The notes: generated by a model from the sequence alone, not told the origin. A stretch of 51,755 bases of DNA from Peptococcaceae bacterium (GCA_900759105.1 CAAETY010000036.1:1-51755), one strand, 5' to 3'; counted from the first letter of the stretch, positions 27,767 through 36,644 are shown. Program-made: numbers and translations.

Positions 27767-28522
27767 TTAAAGAACCAAACTCATGGAGTCTGTAATCTTC
27801 TTACGCAATTCCAAGAAGTCATGCCCGGTCAAGTTACGTGGACGTGGCAAATCAATTACATATTCGTCTGCCAAGTGACTTGGGAGCTTACCGTCCAATA
27901 CGATAATACGGTCAGCTAAGTAAATAGCTTCGTCAATATTGGAGGTTACGAACAAAATAGTACGTTTTTCTTCTTGCCATACACGTTCGATTTCAGTTTC
28001 CATCAAAATACGAGTCTGAGCATCAAGCTGACCAAACGGTTCGTCCAAAATCAGCAAGCTTGGTTCGTTTACATAAGCACGTGCAATACCTACACGTTGC
28101 TTCATCCCACCGGAGAGTTGGTTTGGATAACTGTCTTCAAACCCTGTCAAGCCAACGAGATCGATGTATTTTTGAGCCATCTTGCGACGTTCTGCTTTGC
28201 CTACGCCTTTAAGTTTAGGACCCATTTCAACGTTGCCCATAACAGTCTTCCAGAAGAAGAGGGTATAGCGCTGGAATACGAAACCAACCTTATCACTAGG
28301 CCCATTAACTTCTTCACCGTTTACGTAAACATGGCCGGTAGTAGGAGCTTCAAAGCCTGCAATCAAGCGCATTAAGGTACTTTTACCGGATTGCCCAGGA
28401 CCGAGGATAACGACAAATTCGTTTTCCTTAGCATGGAAATTCATGGTAGATAATACTTTCTTTTCACCAAATTCTTTGGAGATATCCACGCATTCGATTA
28501 TATTCCCGTGTGTCTTGTCCAT
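27767..28522 (-). CDS. ABC transporter ATPase (NitT/TauT family), second copy of the operon
   Basis: 251 residues. Walker A is GPGQSGKST (Gln where Ser is usual), signature LSGGMKQRVGIARA, Walker B LLILDEP, and Q-loop FVFQRYTLFF. An Asn replaces the usual switch His (FVTSNIDEA). The ATG at 28522 is preferred because the GGGGG ribosome site lies nine bases upstream; an ATG two codons earlier is too close. It probably works with the partner ATPase at 31442-32194 as a heterodimer. Confidence 0.9.
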   Translation of the reverse strand: MDKTHGNIIECVDISKEFGEKKVLSTMNFHAKENEFVVILGPGQSGKSTLMRLIAGFEAPTTGHVYVNGEEVNGPSDKVGFVFQRYTLFFWKTVMGNVEMGPKLKGVGKAERRKMAQKYIDLVGLTGFEDSYPNQLSGGMKQRVGIARAYVNEPSLLILDEPFGQLDAQTRILMETEIERVWQEEKRTILFVTSNIDEAIYLADRIIVLDGKLPSHLADEYVIDLPRPRNLTGHDFLELRKKITDSMSLVL

Positions 28523-29313
28523 GGACATAACCCCCTTTCAATCATGGAGAGTGCAAATGAAGTTAAGAAGGATACGAGACAGATGGTGAGCATCCCTGCA
28601 ATACACATTGCAGTGTTGTCAATACGCATCCCCTGGTTAATAACGAAGCCTAAACCTTCACGAGCACCAACCAATTCTGCCGCAACTACGCAAGTCCAAG
28701 AAGATGAAAGTGCAATCTGCAACCCTGCAAAAATTGCCGGGATACAAGATGGTGCAGTTACTTGCAAGTGTTCTTGCCAATAGGTTGCGCCAAGGTTACG
28801 AATACAGTCATACAATTCAGGGTCAACGAGACGAATCCCATTGTAAGAGTTCAAAATCAATGGTACCAAAGCACCGATGAAGATGATGAATACTTTAGAA
28901 GTTTCGCCAATACCAAACCAGAGGATTGCAATGGAGATCCATGCGATAGGTGGCATTGGTTTGAAGAATTCAAAGATAGGGCGAACGATTGCATTTGCGG
29001 TTTTATTGAAGCCCATGAGCACCCCAAGAGGAATACCAATCAAGGATGCCAAAATAAATGCAGTCATTACGCGTCGGAAACTGATCCAAGTATGCATAAT
29101 CAAAGTATAGCCAGCCAGCTTGCTTTGGAACATACGAGCCAGTTCAGAAACGACTTCGATTGGTCGTGGCATCATAGAAGAACCGCCAGCTACGACAATC
29201 AAATCCCAGATGGACAAGAAGAGCACAATAGAAATTACATTCAACACACGTTTGTTACGTAAGAATTTTGTTAGAGCGTTACCGCCTCTAGCTTCAGAAA
29301 TTGTTTCACTCAT
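28498..29313 (-). CDS. ABC transporter permease (NitT/TauT family), subunit 2
   Basis: 271 residues with about six membrane helices and the coupling-loop motif GATYWQEHLQVTAPSCIPAIFAGLQIALS. It is a paralogue of the adjacent permease, suggesting a heterodimeric channel. AAGGAGG precedes its ATG. Its stop overlaps the start of the downstream ATPase gene. Confidence 0.92.
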   Translation of the reverse strand: MSETISEARGGNALTKFLRNKRVLNVISIVLFLSIWDLIVVAGGSSMMPRPIEVVSELARMFQSKLAGYTLIMHTWISFRRVMTAFILASLIGIPLGVLMGFNKTANAIVRPIFEFFKPMPPIAWISIAILWFGIGETSKVFIIFIGALVPLILNSYNGIRLVDPELYDCIRNLGATYWQEHLQVTAPSCIPAIFAGLQIALSSSWTCVVAAELVGAREGLGFVINQGMRIDNTAMCIAGMLTICLVSFLTSFALSMIERGLCPWTRHTGI

Positions 29314-29327
29314 AACTCGCCACCTCC

Positions 29328-30137
29328 TTACTGACCTTTTCTGCTGCCCTTAACAAGCTGCTTTTCAATGAAACCAACAATAATAGTAATTACAACCCCA
29401 GTCAATGCGGTAAGTACCATCCCAAGGATGATCATGTCTGGCATTAAGAGACGGCGACCCATTTCAATGAAGAAGCCCAAACCAGCATTCGCACCAACCA
29501 TTTCTGCTGCTACCAAGCAGGTCCATGCAGTTGCAAGTGCTACTTGCAAACCACCGAACACCATTGGTAATGCAGATGGAACACAAACATTTTTAAAGAT
29601 TTCCCAACTACCTGCCCCGTAGGTTTTTGCCATACGGATATAGGTAGGGTTTGTCATTTTAACACCGGAGCAAGAGTTGATAACACATGGCACCAACGCC
29701 CCGATAAAGATGATAAACACCTTAGAGAAGAGACCGGTACCAAACCAAATGATGCAAAGTGGAATCCATGCAACAGATGGGATAGGACGAACGATTTCAA
29801 AGATTGGTCGAACAAGACCGTCAAAGGTGGAGAACCAGCCCATTGCCAGCCCAAGAGGAATACCAATCAACAGTGCAAGCACATACCCGATAACAGCTTC
29901 TTCCAAGCTCAAACCAATATGGCCCCAAATGATTGTCCCGTCCGGATTTGGATTGGATAACTTATCAATAAATAGCGTTATAACCTGAGTTGGTGATGCC
30001 AACAAGTGAGGACTCACCACTTCAAATCTTACAATTAATTCCCAAAAAACCAAAAACGCGATAACGGAGATTGTAGAAATTGCTAAATAAAAACTCTGCT
30101 TTCGTTCCGTGCGTTTTAATTTTTTCGCACTAGCCAT
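29328..30137 (-). CDS. ABC transporter permease (NitT/TauT family), subunit 1
   Basis: 269 residues, same fold as the neighbouring permease, with coupling-loop segment YGAGSWEIFKNVCVPSALP. Helices begin near residue 17. GGAGGTG upstream of ATG. It is separated from the binding-protein gene by 137 bases containing a hairpin, so its expression may be lower than that of the binding protein. Confidence 0.92.
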   Translation of the reverse strand: MASAKKLKRTERKQSFYLAISTISVIAFLVFWELIVRFEVVSPHLLASPTQVITLFIDKLSNPNPDGTIIWGHIGLSLEEAVIGYVLALLIGIPLGLAMGWFSTFDGLVRPIFEIVRPIPSVAWIPLCIIWFGTGLFSKVFIIFIGALVPCVINSCSGVKMTNPTYIRMAKTYGAGSWEIFKNVCVPSALPMVFGGLQVALATAWTCLVAAEMVGANAGLGFFIEMGRRLLMPDMIILGMVLTALTGVVITIIVGFIEKQLVKGSRKGQ

Positions 30138-30219
30138 ATAAATTACACCTCCATTGAGTGTATTCTTATCCTCAGTGTAATAAATTTAAGTTAAGAGAAA
30201 TGTCTTTCTAAATTACAAA

Positions 30220-30248
30220 GAGGGGGAAGCCATTTCCGCTCCCCCCTC
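30220..30248 (-). terminator. Intra-operon hairpin between binding protein and permeases
   Basis: A 10-bp G/C stem (GAGGGGGGAG with CTTCCCCCTC on the minus strand) followed by a short TTTG. It is likely a partial terminator or an mRNA-stabilising 3' end for the binding-protein transcript, a common device for making excess binding protein. Confidence 0.6.
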
Positions 30249-30274
30249 CAATTCAACAAGATTACTTATTTAGC

Positions 30275-31384
30275 TTATTTCGCCTTTGCGTCTCTTACTT
30301 CAATTGCCTTTTTGAGGAAGGAGGAATCGATGCAGTAGCCCTTATCTTCGAGTTTTTGTACATCTTCTGCAGTGTACTTACCTTGACCTTCGAAGTAAGA
30401 TGCAGTACCTTGCATTGCCTTCAAAAGATCGCCGTTTTCAAGCATTTCGAGCTGATCTTCCAAAGAATAAATATCGTGAGATTCGATATCAAGTGCTGCA
30501 TTTTCTTCATCAACGTTCATAGCTGCCCAGTCAGAGAAGAATTCGGAGATTTCAGGAGCTAACTTCTTGCCTTCTTTGTTAAATCTGGTAGCGCCTTCAT
30601 CGAACATTGCCAACATGTTAGCAATTGCATCTGGATTTTCTTTTGCAAGTTTAGGGTCAGCTACCCAAAGCATTAAGCAATCTGCGCCAACTTGTTCAGC
30701 ATTTGCAACTTCCTTCCAGCCTTTTTCATAACCGGTGTAAAGGAATGGAGCCCAAAGAACGAGGTAGTCACCTTCGCCACTTTCAAATGCAGCGATTGCT
30801 TGAGCTTGTTCAAGGTTCTTAACGGTAATATCGTTTTCAGTCAAACCGAGGGATTCGAGATACTTAGATAAAGTATAGGTCCCGGTAGATACGGTTGTAG
30901 TCAAAATAGTTTTACCCTTAAGGTCTTCTGCAGTACCAAAAGTACCGTTTTCGTTCTTGGTCTTGAATACATTGTCATCGGAACGAGCCAATACTGCGTT
31001 TGCACGAGATTCGTTAGAGGAAATCCCTACGATAGGGGTATCGTAACGAAGAGCACTCATCAAACTAGGAACAGAACCATTACTCATGATTGCGAGTTGG
31101 TTAGCAGGAACAGTTTGTACCATTGGCATCCCGGAGTCAAAATATTGCATCTTCATGTTGATGCCGTATTTATCTTGGATGGAGGAATCGGTGTTGGTAG
31201 CATAATAAGCAGACCATGCATCGATTTGGCCTTGGAACCCGCCTTCAACTGAAAGGACATCGCCTTCAGATGCAGCAGATCCACCGCCGCCACCGCCACC
31301 GCCGCAACCTGCGAGGGTACCGAGCATTGCTACTGAGAGTACAACCGCTGTGGCTACTCTCCATGATTTCTTGTGACGTTTCAT
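30275..31384 (-). CDS. ABC transporter substrate-binding lipoprotein with polyglycine linker
   Basis: 369 residues from the ATG at 31384 (AAGGGAG ten bases upstream). The signal peptide ends in the lipobox LAGC, followed at once by eight glycines as a flexible tether. The mature part has NitT/TauT-type binding-protein features (NQLAIMSNGSVPSLMSALR, LKGKTILTTTVSTGTYTL). Only one binding protein serves the two permeases and two ATPases. Substrate unknown. Confidence 0.88.
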   Translation of the reverse strand: MKRHKKSWRVATAVVLSVAMLGTLAGCGGGGGGGGSAASEGDVLSVEGGFQGQIDAWSAYYATNTDSSIQDKYGINMKMQYFDSGMPMVQTVPANQLAIMSNGSVPSLMSALRYDTPIVGISSNESRANAVLARSDDNVFKTKNENGTFGTAEDLKGKTILTTTVSTGTYTLSKYLESLGLTENDITVKNLEQAQAIAAFESGEGDYLVLWAPFLYTGYEKGWKEVANAEQVGADCLMLWVADPKLAKENPDAIANMLAMFDEGATRFNKEGKKLAPEISEFFSDWAAMNVDEENAALDIESHDIYSLEDQLEMLENGDLLKAMQGTASYFEGQGKYTAEDVQKLEDKGYCIDSSFLKKAIEVRDAKAK

Positions 31385-31441
31385 TAGAAACACACTCCCT
31401 TCATTCTTACCTTTTCTTTTTATTTTTTTGCGATTAGTCTA

Positions 31442-32194
31442 TTACCACCACTTAATCGCATCGGTAACATAGTTACGTAATTCTACAAATTCTTCAGAAA
31501 GAGCGTTACGAGGTCTTGGCAAATTAATAGGAATAGATTCCTTAATCGTTGTTGGTTTATTTGTCAAAACAAGAATACGCTCAGCAATGTAAACCGCTTC
31601 TTCAACGTTGTGAGTAATGAAAATTACCGTGTTATGGAATTCTTGCCAGATACGAACCAATTCGTCTTCCAAATAGAAACGAAGCTTTACGTCCAATTGC
31701 CCATAAGGTTCGTCCATCAAGAGCAAGTCCGGGTTAACCGCAAAGGCTCTTGCGATCGCTACACGTTGCTCCATACTGGAGGAGATTTGTGCCGGATAGA
31801 GATCCTGGGTTTGTGTCAACCCTACAATTTCCATTACTTCCTGTGCTTTTTTCTCGATTTGATCCTTTGGCCATTTCTTGATTTCCATGCCATAAGCGAT
31901 GTTTTCTTTTACAGTACGCCATGGCAAGCAAGATGGTTCTTGGAATACAAATGAGATGTTGTGTTTTCTTGGGTCTGCCGGTTCTCCATCAATCAGGATA
32001 GAACCTTCAGTAGGAACATACAACGTTGACAGCAGGTTCAAGAATGTTGTCTTCCCGCAACCAGTAGGACCTACAATAACTAGGAATTCCCCCTGCTTAA
32101 CGGTGAAGTTGATGTCATTCAAAACCAACAAATCGCCAAAACGTTTCGTCAGACCCTCAACAACAACTTTGTCTTTTCTCGTGTCTTCTCCCAT
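31442..32194 (-). CDS. ABC transporter ATPase (NitT/TauT family), first gene of the operon
   Basis: 250 residues. Walker A is GPTGCGKTT and Walker B LLLMDEP, with Q-loop FVFQEPSCLPW and switch FITHNVEEA. The signature is altered to ISSSMEQRVAIARA: SS replaces the GG of LSGGQ. With the second ATPase lacking the switch His, the pair looks asymmetric, each subunit keeping different catalytic elements. First gene of the operon, behind a long structured leader. Confidence 0.9.
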   Translation of the reverse strand: MGEDTRKDKVVVEGLTKRFGDLLVLNDINFTVKQGEFLVIVGPTGCGKTTFLNLLSTLYVPTEGSILIDGEPADPRKHNISFVFQEPSCLPWRTVKENIAYGMEIKKWPKDQIEKKAQEVMEIVGLTQTQDLYPAQISSSMEQRVAIARAFAVNPDLLLMDEPYGQLDVKLRFYLEDELVRIWQEFHNTVIFITHNVEEAVYIAERILVLTNKPTTIKESIPINLPRPRNALSEEFVELRNYVTDAIKWW

Positions 32195-32341
32195 ACGCCC
32201 ACTTCCATTCTTTTTTTATTATAGAATAATTAGTGCTACGAATCATAATCTGATAAGCAACGCCTATCGGATAAACCATGCTTATTATTTCGATAAACGA
32301 AGTGATTTGCATCTCCATTAGGCTTGTTTATCGTTTACTTG
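32195..32341 (-). promoter_or_regulatory. Structured 5' leader with two hairpins and complementary loops
   Basis: The predicted 147-nt untranslated leader can form hairpin A (CGATAAAC/GTTTATCG; 32326-32333 with 32291-32298) and hairpin B (ATAAGCA/TGCTTAT). The loop of A contains GCCTAATGG and the loop of B contains CCGATAGGC. These pair at eight of nine positions, including one G-U, so a kissing-loop or alternative fold is possible. It matches no riboswitch class I know by its core motifs. The pairings are seen in the sequence; a sensing role is inferred. Confidence 0.45.
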
Positions 32342-32347
32342 ACTTTA

Positions 32348-32375
32348 ATTATAACTGACATTAGTCGATTGTCAA
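32348..32375 (-). promoter_or_regulatory. Promoter of the dual-permease ABC operon
   Basis: Consensus TTGACA (32370-32375) and TATAAT (32348-32353) on the minus strand with a 16-base spacer. Just upstream is a TTCTAAA/TTTAGAA inverted repeat (32381-32403) that could bind a regulator. Confidence 0.8.
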
Positions 32376-32728
32376 TAAATTTCTAAAGTTTTTTGTTTTA
32401 GAATATATATAACCACCATCTTTGTTATTTATTATCATTTTCGGCGTTTTATGCACTAGACTTTTTTGCCAAAATATGTTATTCATACGATTTTTGTCCG
32501 ACTTTTCACAATAATTTGTTCAAAAATTAATCATTTCATGGCTTTTGTTAAGTTTTATGTTATTAATTTAATCTTATAAATCGTAAAACATGCATAATTA
32601 TCCGCTTTTCGACCTTCTTCTCAATGTTAAATCATCTGTTTTACTTGTCTTTCTTTCATAACCATTCTTTTTTGTTGTCATATTGTTACTAGACATTTTC
32701 ATTTCCATCGTCTGATAAGCGCATATAA
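32376..32728. other. AT-rich intergenic gap without genes
   Basis: About 350 bases, strongly AT-rich, between the ABC promoter and the fumarase terminator. Apart from the inverted repeat at 32381-32403, I see no coding frame with a ribosome site, no RNA gene and no repeat. The 10-mer TCTGATAAGC occurs here (near 32711) and once in the ABC leader. Confidence 0.6.
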
Positions 32729-32758
32729 AAAAGACATTGTGCTCACACAATGTCTTTT
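32729..32758 (-). terminator. Terminator of the fumarase genes
   Basis: Stem AAAAGACATTGTG/CACAATGTCTTTT with a four-base loop, A-run and T-run flanks, 15 bases past the fumarase beta stop. Confidence 0.88.
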
Positions 32759-32773
32759 ACGTACTATTTAACT

Positions 32774-33328
32774 TTAGTCTTGCGCGTACTGTGCGCGACC
32801 CGTTTCAAACAAATTTCCGCCATGTGCGTCGATAGCTACAATCGCTGCAAGGTTTTCAACTTCCAATCTGCGAATGGCTTCTGTACCAAGATCGTCATAA
32901 GCGATAACTTCTGCTTTTTTAACGCTCTTCGAAATAGCTGCACCGGTTCCACCTATAGCGACCATATAAACAGCGCCGTTACGAATAATAGCGTCAATTA
33001 CCGCTTGGCTGCGAGGGCCCTTTCCAAGCATCCCCTTTAAATCTGCCTCATCCATCAAGCGTGGCGCAAAAGCATCCATGCGACTTGATGTGGTTGGTCC
33101 CACAGACCCAATAGCTTGACCCGGTTTCGCAGGTGTTGGTCCTGCGTAATAAATCAATTGATTGTTCCAATCCACCGGAAGGGTTTCTCCTCTATCCAAC
33201 GTTTCAATCATGCGCTTATGCGCCTTGTCACGAGAGGTATAAATGACACCTGAAAGCATAACCGTATCACCGGCACGCAAATCAGCAAGAGCCTCTGCCT
33301 CAAATGGGACTTGTATTCTCTTTTCCAT
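32774..33328 (-). CDS. Fumarate hydratase class I, beta (C-terminal) subunit
   Basis: 184 residues. Family blocks are LSGVIYTSRDKAHKR, IYYAGPTPAKPGQAIG, GPTTSSRMD and VAIGGTGAAIS. With the alpha subunit it forms the two-subunit [4Fe-4S] enzyme that interconverts fumarate and malate. The related L-tartrate dehydratase has the same architecture, so that substrate cannot be excluded. Two bases after the alpha gene. Confidence 0.92.
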   Translation of the reverse strand: MEKRIQVPFEAEALADLRAGDTVMLSGVIYTSRDKAHKRMIETLDRGETLPVDWNNQLIYYAGPTPAKPGQAIGSVGPTTSSRMDAFAPRLMDEADLKGMLGKGPRSQAVIDAIIRNGAVYMVAIGGTGAAISKSVKKAEVIAYDDLGTEAIRRLEVENLAAIVAIDAHGGNLFETGRAQYAQD

Positions 33329-33330
33329 TG

Positions 33331-34191
33331 TTACATTTCCTCCCCTTCAAGCACCGTGCTCATATGGCGCGCAGCATGGCAATTGATATTAACCGCCACC
33401 GGTAAAGAAGCAATATGACAAGGATGTGTATTAACGTGCACTGCGAGCGCAGTTACGCGACCACCCAAACCTTGCGGTCCAATACCGAGCTTATTCACTT
33501 TTTCAAGAATTTCTGCTTCCATTGCAGCATAACGCGGATCTGCATGAGAAGAACCAATAGGACGCGCCAACGCTTCTTTGGCAATTTCCGTTGCTTTTTC
33601 CATGGTTCCTCCAATCCCAACACCAACGATAATTGGAGGGCATGGATTCCCACCTGCACGAGATACTGCATCGACAACAAAATCCACTACGCCATCTTTA
33701 CCGGCGGTTGGTTTGAGCATTCCCAAGGCACCCATATTTTCCGCACCGCCGCCTTTCGGCATCAAAGTAAGTTCAAGCTTGTCACCGGGAACAATGTTGA
33801 TATGAATGACCGCCGGGGTATTATCGCCGGTATTCACGCGGTCAAAAACAGGTTCTTCAACCATACTGCGACGAAGATACCCTTCATCATATCCTAAACG
33901 TACGCCTTCGTTGACTGCTTCTGTCAAATCCCCACCTACAAGATGTAAATCTTGACCAATATTCAAATAAACAACCATGGTTCCGGTATCTTGACACATG
34001 GCTTGTTTTTCACAACGAGCCAGTTTAGCATTTGCAAGGATTTGATCCAAGCAATATTGTCCAAAAGGAGATTCTTCCTTTGCACGGCCTTCTACTAAAG
34101 CTTGTTCCACATCCTGTGGTAAATCGGTATTCACTTCAACAGTCATTCGACGGATGGTTTCTGTGATTTTTTTAACATCCAATGTTCTCAT
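33331..34191 (-). CDS. Fumarate hydratase class I, alpha (N-terminal) subunit
   Basis: 286 residues from the ATG at 34191 (GGAGGG upstream); the longer reading frame would run into the upstream terminator. Cysteines for the oxygen-labile [4Fe-4S] cluster lie in AMCQDTGTMVV, GGNPCPPIIVG and HPCHIAS. The beta subunit follows at once. An oxygen-sensitive fumarase fits an anaerobe, alongside the oxygen-scavenging cytochrome bd in this window. Confidence 0.93.
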   Translation of the reverse strand: MRTLDVKKITETIRRMTVEVNTDLPQDVEQALVEGRAKEESPFGQYCLDQILANAKLARCEKQAMCQDTGTMVVYLNIGQDLHLVGGDLTEAVNEGVRLGYDEGYLRRSMVEEPVFDRVNTGDNTPAVIHINIVPGDKLELTLMPKGGGAENMGALGMLKPTAGKDGVVDFVVDAVSRAGGNPCPPIIVGVGIGGTMEKATEIAKEALARPIGSSHADPRYAAMEAEILEKVNKLGIGPQGLGGRVTALAVHVNTHPCHIASLPVAVNINCHAARHMSTVLEGEEM

Positions 34192-34216
34192 TTCTGCCCT
34201 CCATTCTTTTTTCAAA

Positions 34217-34245
34217 CAAAAACAGACCGCCCCGTAGCGGTCTGT
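34217..34245 (-). terminator. Terminator of ppaC
   Basis: ACAGACCGC/GCGGTCTGT stem with a six-base loop and T5 on the minus strand, just past the ppaC stop and before the fumarase start. Confidence 0.88.
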
Positions 34246-34255
34246 CAAAATCGAA

Positions 34256-35194
34256 TTAGCCTTCGAATGCTTTGGTCAGTGGAGGAACCACTTGTTTTTT
34301 ACGAGAAACAACGCCGGCGAGCTCTGCCAAACCGTTTTCTACTTTTACACCAAATGCAGATTCTACTTTTGCCACTTCAGCACCGCAAACCATCGCAGTA
34401 GAGTTGCTATCAAGAATGTTGGTAATCAAAAGCATAAAGAGGTCATAGCCTTCCTTAGCACTCACATCTTGCATAAGTGCTGCCAATTCAGCTTGGCGTG
34501 CCAAAACATCGTTCACATCAACAGTATTTACTTGAGCAACACGAACAGTTGCACTGCCCATAGGGAAACTCTTAGCATCAAGGTTCAAGAGTTCTTCGCA
34601 GCTCTTTGCAGACAAGTTAGTACCAGCCTTTAAGAGGTCCAAACCATAGGTCTTGTAGTCCACACCCGCAAGTGCAGCAAGCGCAACAATTGCCGCTTCA
34701 TCTTCAGGCGTGCAAGTTGGAGATTTCATCAATAAAGTGTCGCTAATGACAGCAGAAAGCATTAAGCCCGCAATATTTTGAGGAATGTCCACACCTTGTT
34801 CATTGTACATTTTGTAAAGAATGGTGCCGGTGCAGCCAACCGCTTCCGCACGATAGTTGAGTGGGTCTGCTGTTTCAAAGTTAGCAATACGATGGTGGTC
34901 TACTACACTCCAAATGCGATAATCACCACGGTCTTCCAAGGATTGTTGTGCTTCGTTATGGTCAACCAATGCAAGAACGGTATCTGCATCTGCTACTTCA
35001 CTTGCTTTTGCAATCACCTGTGGCGCTTCAACTTTAAAAGCGTCCAATGCAAATTGGGTTTCTTCAGAAGGTGCACCAAGCGCATAAGCAGTTGCTTCAT
35101 GGCCGGTTTGATTCAGCAAGTACGCATAACTGATAGCACTTGTGATAGAGTCAGTGTCTGGATTGGCATGACCGAAAACGATAACTTTACTCAT
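34256..35194 (-). CDS. ppaC: Manganese-dependent inorganic pyrophosphatase (family II)
   Basis: 312 residues from the ATG at 35194; an earlier in-frame start lacks a site. DHH-family metal motifs are FGHANPDTDS at the N-terminus, ALVDHNEA and SVVDHHRI. The C-terminal DHHA2 domain ends with the substrate-binding SRKKQVVPPL. It hydrolyses pyrophosphate in the cytosol. It has no CBS insert, so it is the unregulated short form. A possible promoter and a perfect CTACTA-N5-TAGTAG dyad (35259-35275) lie upstream. Confidence 0.95.
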   Translation of the reverse strand: MSKVIVFGHANPDTDSITSAISYAYLLNQTGHEATAYALGAPSEETQFALDAFKVEAPQVIAKASEVADADTVLALVDHNEAQQSLEDRGDYRIWSVVDHHRIANFETADPLNYRAEAVGCTGTILYKMYNEQGVDIPQNIAGLMLSAVISDTLLMKSPTCTPEDEAAIVALAALAGVDYKTYGLDLLKAGTNLSAKSCEELLNLDAKSFPMGSATVRVAQVNTVDVNDVLARQAELAALMQDVSAKEGYDLFMLLITNILDSNSTAMVCGAEVAKVESAFGVKVENGLAELAGVVSRKKQVVPPLTKAFEG

Positions 35195-35300
35195 AATTTT
35201 AACGCCTCTTTCTTTTAACGTCGAACAGCACAACAAAGCACTGTTAAACGATGATAATCTACTAATTTATAGTAGCAAATTTTATCTATCTTGCCTAGAT

Positions 35301-36644
35301 TTATTTGTTTTTATCCATAATATGGTAAGGTTCTTCGCCGCTGAAAAGCTGTGCCGGATAAATGCCGTAATGTCCACTTATAAAAAACGCCGAAATAGCC
35401 ACCAAGGCAAAGAACGGCATAGCCTGAGGACTAAAGACCTCCACACCGATAAAAATCGGTGCAAATAAAGTCTTTGTTGCGGAACCAAATACTGCTACAC
35501 AGCCCATAGCCGCAAAAAGTGCTACCGGCAACCCCATTTGCGCGCCCAAAAATGCGCCCAAGGTTGCACCAACTACAAAGAGAGGTGTCAATTCCCCACC
35601 TTGGAAACCTGCAGCCAAGGTAATGGCTGTTAATAAAAGCTTTAAGAACCAGTCTCTAAAATAAATATCTCCACCGGTGAATGCCGCATTGAAAATTTCA
35701 TCACTAAGCCCCGAGTAACGCCCTTGTCCTACAAATAGGAAAATGACAGCAAGCATGCACCCAATAATAAATATACGCAAACGCGGATCGCTAATTAAAA
35801 TTGCAAAATACAAGCGCAAGTGGTTCAGTAGCCACGAGAACATCCAACCTACCATACCAAAGATAATCCCTGCGACAATTGTAATAATCATAAAATGTAC
35901 ATCCATCGCCGGCACATCACCAATCGGCATCGCCATTGCCGGCAATCCCACTGCTCGTGCCGTAAAACTTGATACATAGGCCGCAATAAGCGCCGGCACA
36001 AGTGCTTCATAATATACAGAGCCAACCACAAGCACTTCCAACGCAAAGAAGGTTGCTGCAATCGGCGTTCCAAAAAGTCCGGCAAAGCCTGCCGCCATCC
36101 CACTGGTAACAATAACATGATACTTGGTGCCTCGCGGTCTGAGCCCGGCAATTTGCATTGAGATGGTTGCCCCGATTTGCACGGCTACGCCTTCACGCCC
36201 GGCACTCCCACCAAACAGGTGCGTCATCCAAGTAGAAAAAATAGTAAGTGGCACCATGCGAAGCGGAATCTTGTCCTCAGCACCTAAGCCAACGTCAAAA
36301 ACAAGCCCCATCCCACGCTGTGCCTTGCCACCAAAGCGCAAATTAACCGACATAATCACCAAACCGGCAAAGCCAAGAAAAGGAATCAAATACAACAGGT
36401 GTGCATTACGAAATGCATTGAGGTACAACAGCCCCATTCCAAAGAAGGCAGTTACTAAGCCGACGTACAATCCTATCAAAGTTGAGGTTACCGTATAGAA
36501 GAAGAAATGTTCCAGCAATTCCATACGGGTTTTCCATTCAAAGTGAAATGACCCAGCAGAATGCGCCTTCATTCTACGATTAACTGAACGTTTATATTTC
36601 CAAATGCTCATTTTAAGCTCTTTGAAATCAAACGGATTAAACAC
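35301..36644 (-). CDS. CLC-type anion channel/antiporter, probably fluoride (CLC-F-like)
   Basis: 447 residues from a GTG with AAGGAGG seven bases upstream. The CLC selectivity segments are present but altered: GREGVAVQIGA instead of GREGP, GMG at the site of the usual GSGIP, and GFQGGELTPLFVVGATLG. These changes are the ones described for bacterial CLC-F fluoride/proton antiporters that export toxic fluoride. The first 40 residues are basic and cytosolic. No fluoride riboswitch is seen in the short leader. Ordinary chloride transport remains possible. Confidence 0.8.
   Translation of the reverse strand: MFNPFDFKELKMSIWKYKRSVNRRMKAHSAGSFHFEWKTRMELLEHFFFYTVTSTLIGLYVGLVTAFFGMGLLYLNAFRNAHLLYLIPFLGFAGLVIMSVNLRFGGKAQRGMGLVFDVGLGAEDKIPLRMVPLTIFSTWMTHLFGGSAGREGVAVQIGATISMQIAGLRPRGTKYHVIVTSGMAAGFAGLFGTPIAATFFALEVLVVGSVYYEALVPALIAAYVSSFTARAVGLPAMAMPIGDVPAMDVHFMIITIVAGIIFGMVGWMFSWLLNHLRLYFAILISDPRLRIFIIGCMLAVIFLFVGQGRYSGLSDEIFNAAFTGGDIYFRDWFLKLLLTAITLAAGFQGGELTPLFVVGATLGAFLGAQMGLPVALFAAMGCVAVFGSATKTLFAPIFIGVEVFSPQAMPFFALVAISAFFISGHYGIYPAQLFSGEEPYHIMDKNK

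Noticed and set aside
32195..32341. Known riboswitch classes (TPP, guanidine-I, purine, SAM) in the ABC leader
   Set aside because: None of their conserved core strings is present; kept only as an unclassified structured leader.
32701..32725. Repeat TCTGATAAGC shared with the ABC leader as an operator pair
   Set aside because: Only a 10-mer found twice in AT-rich DNA with no symmetry; likely chance.
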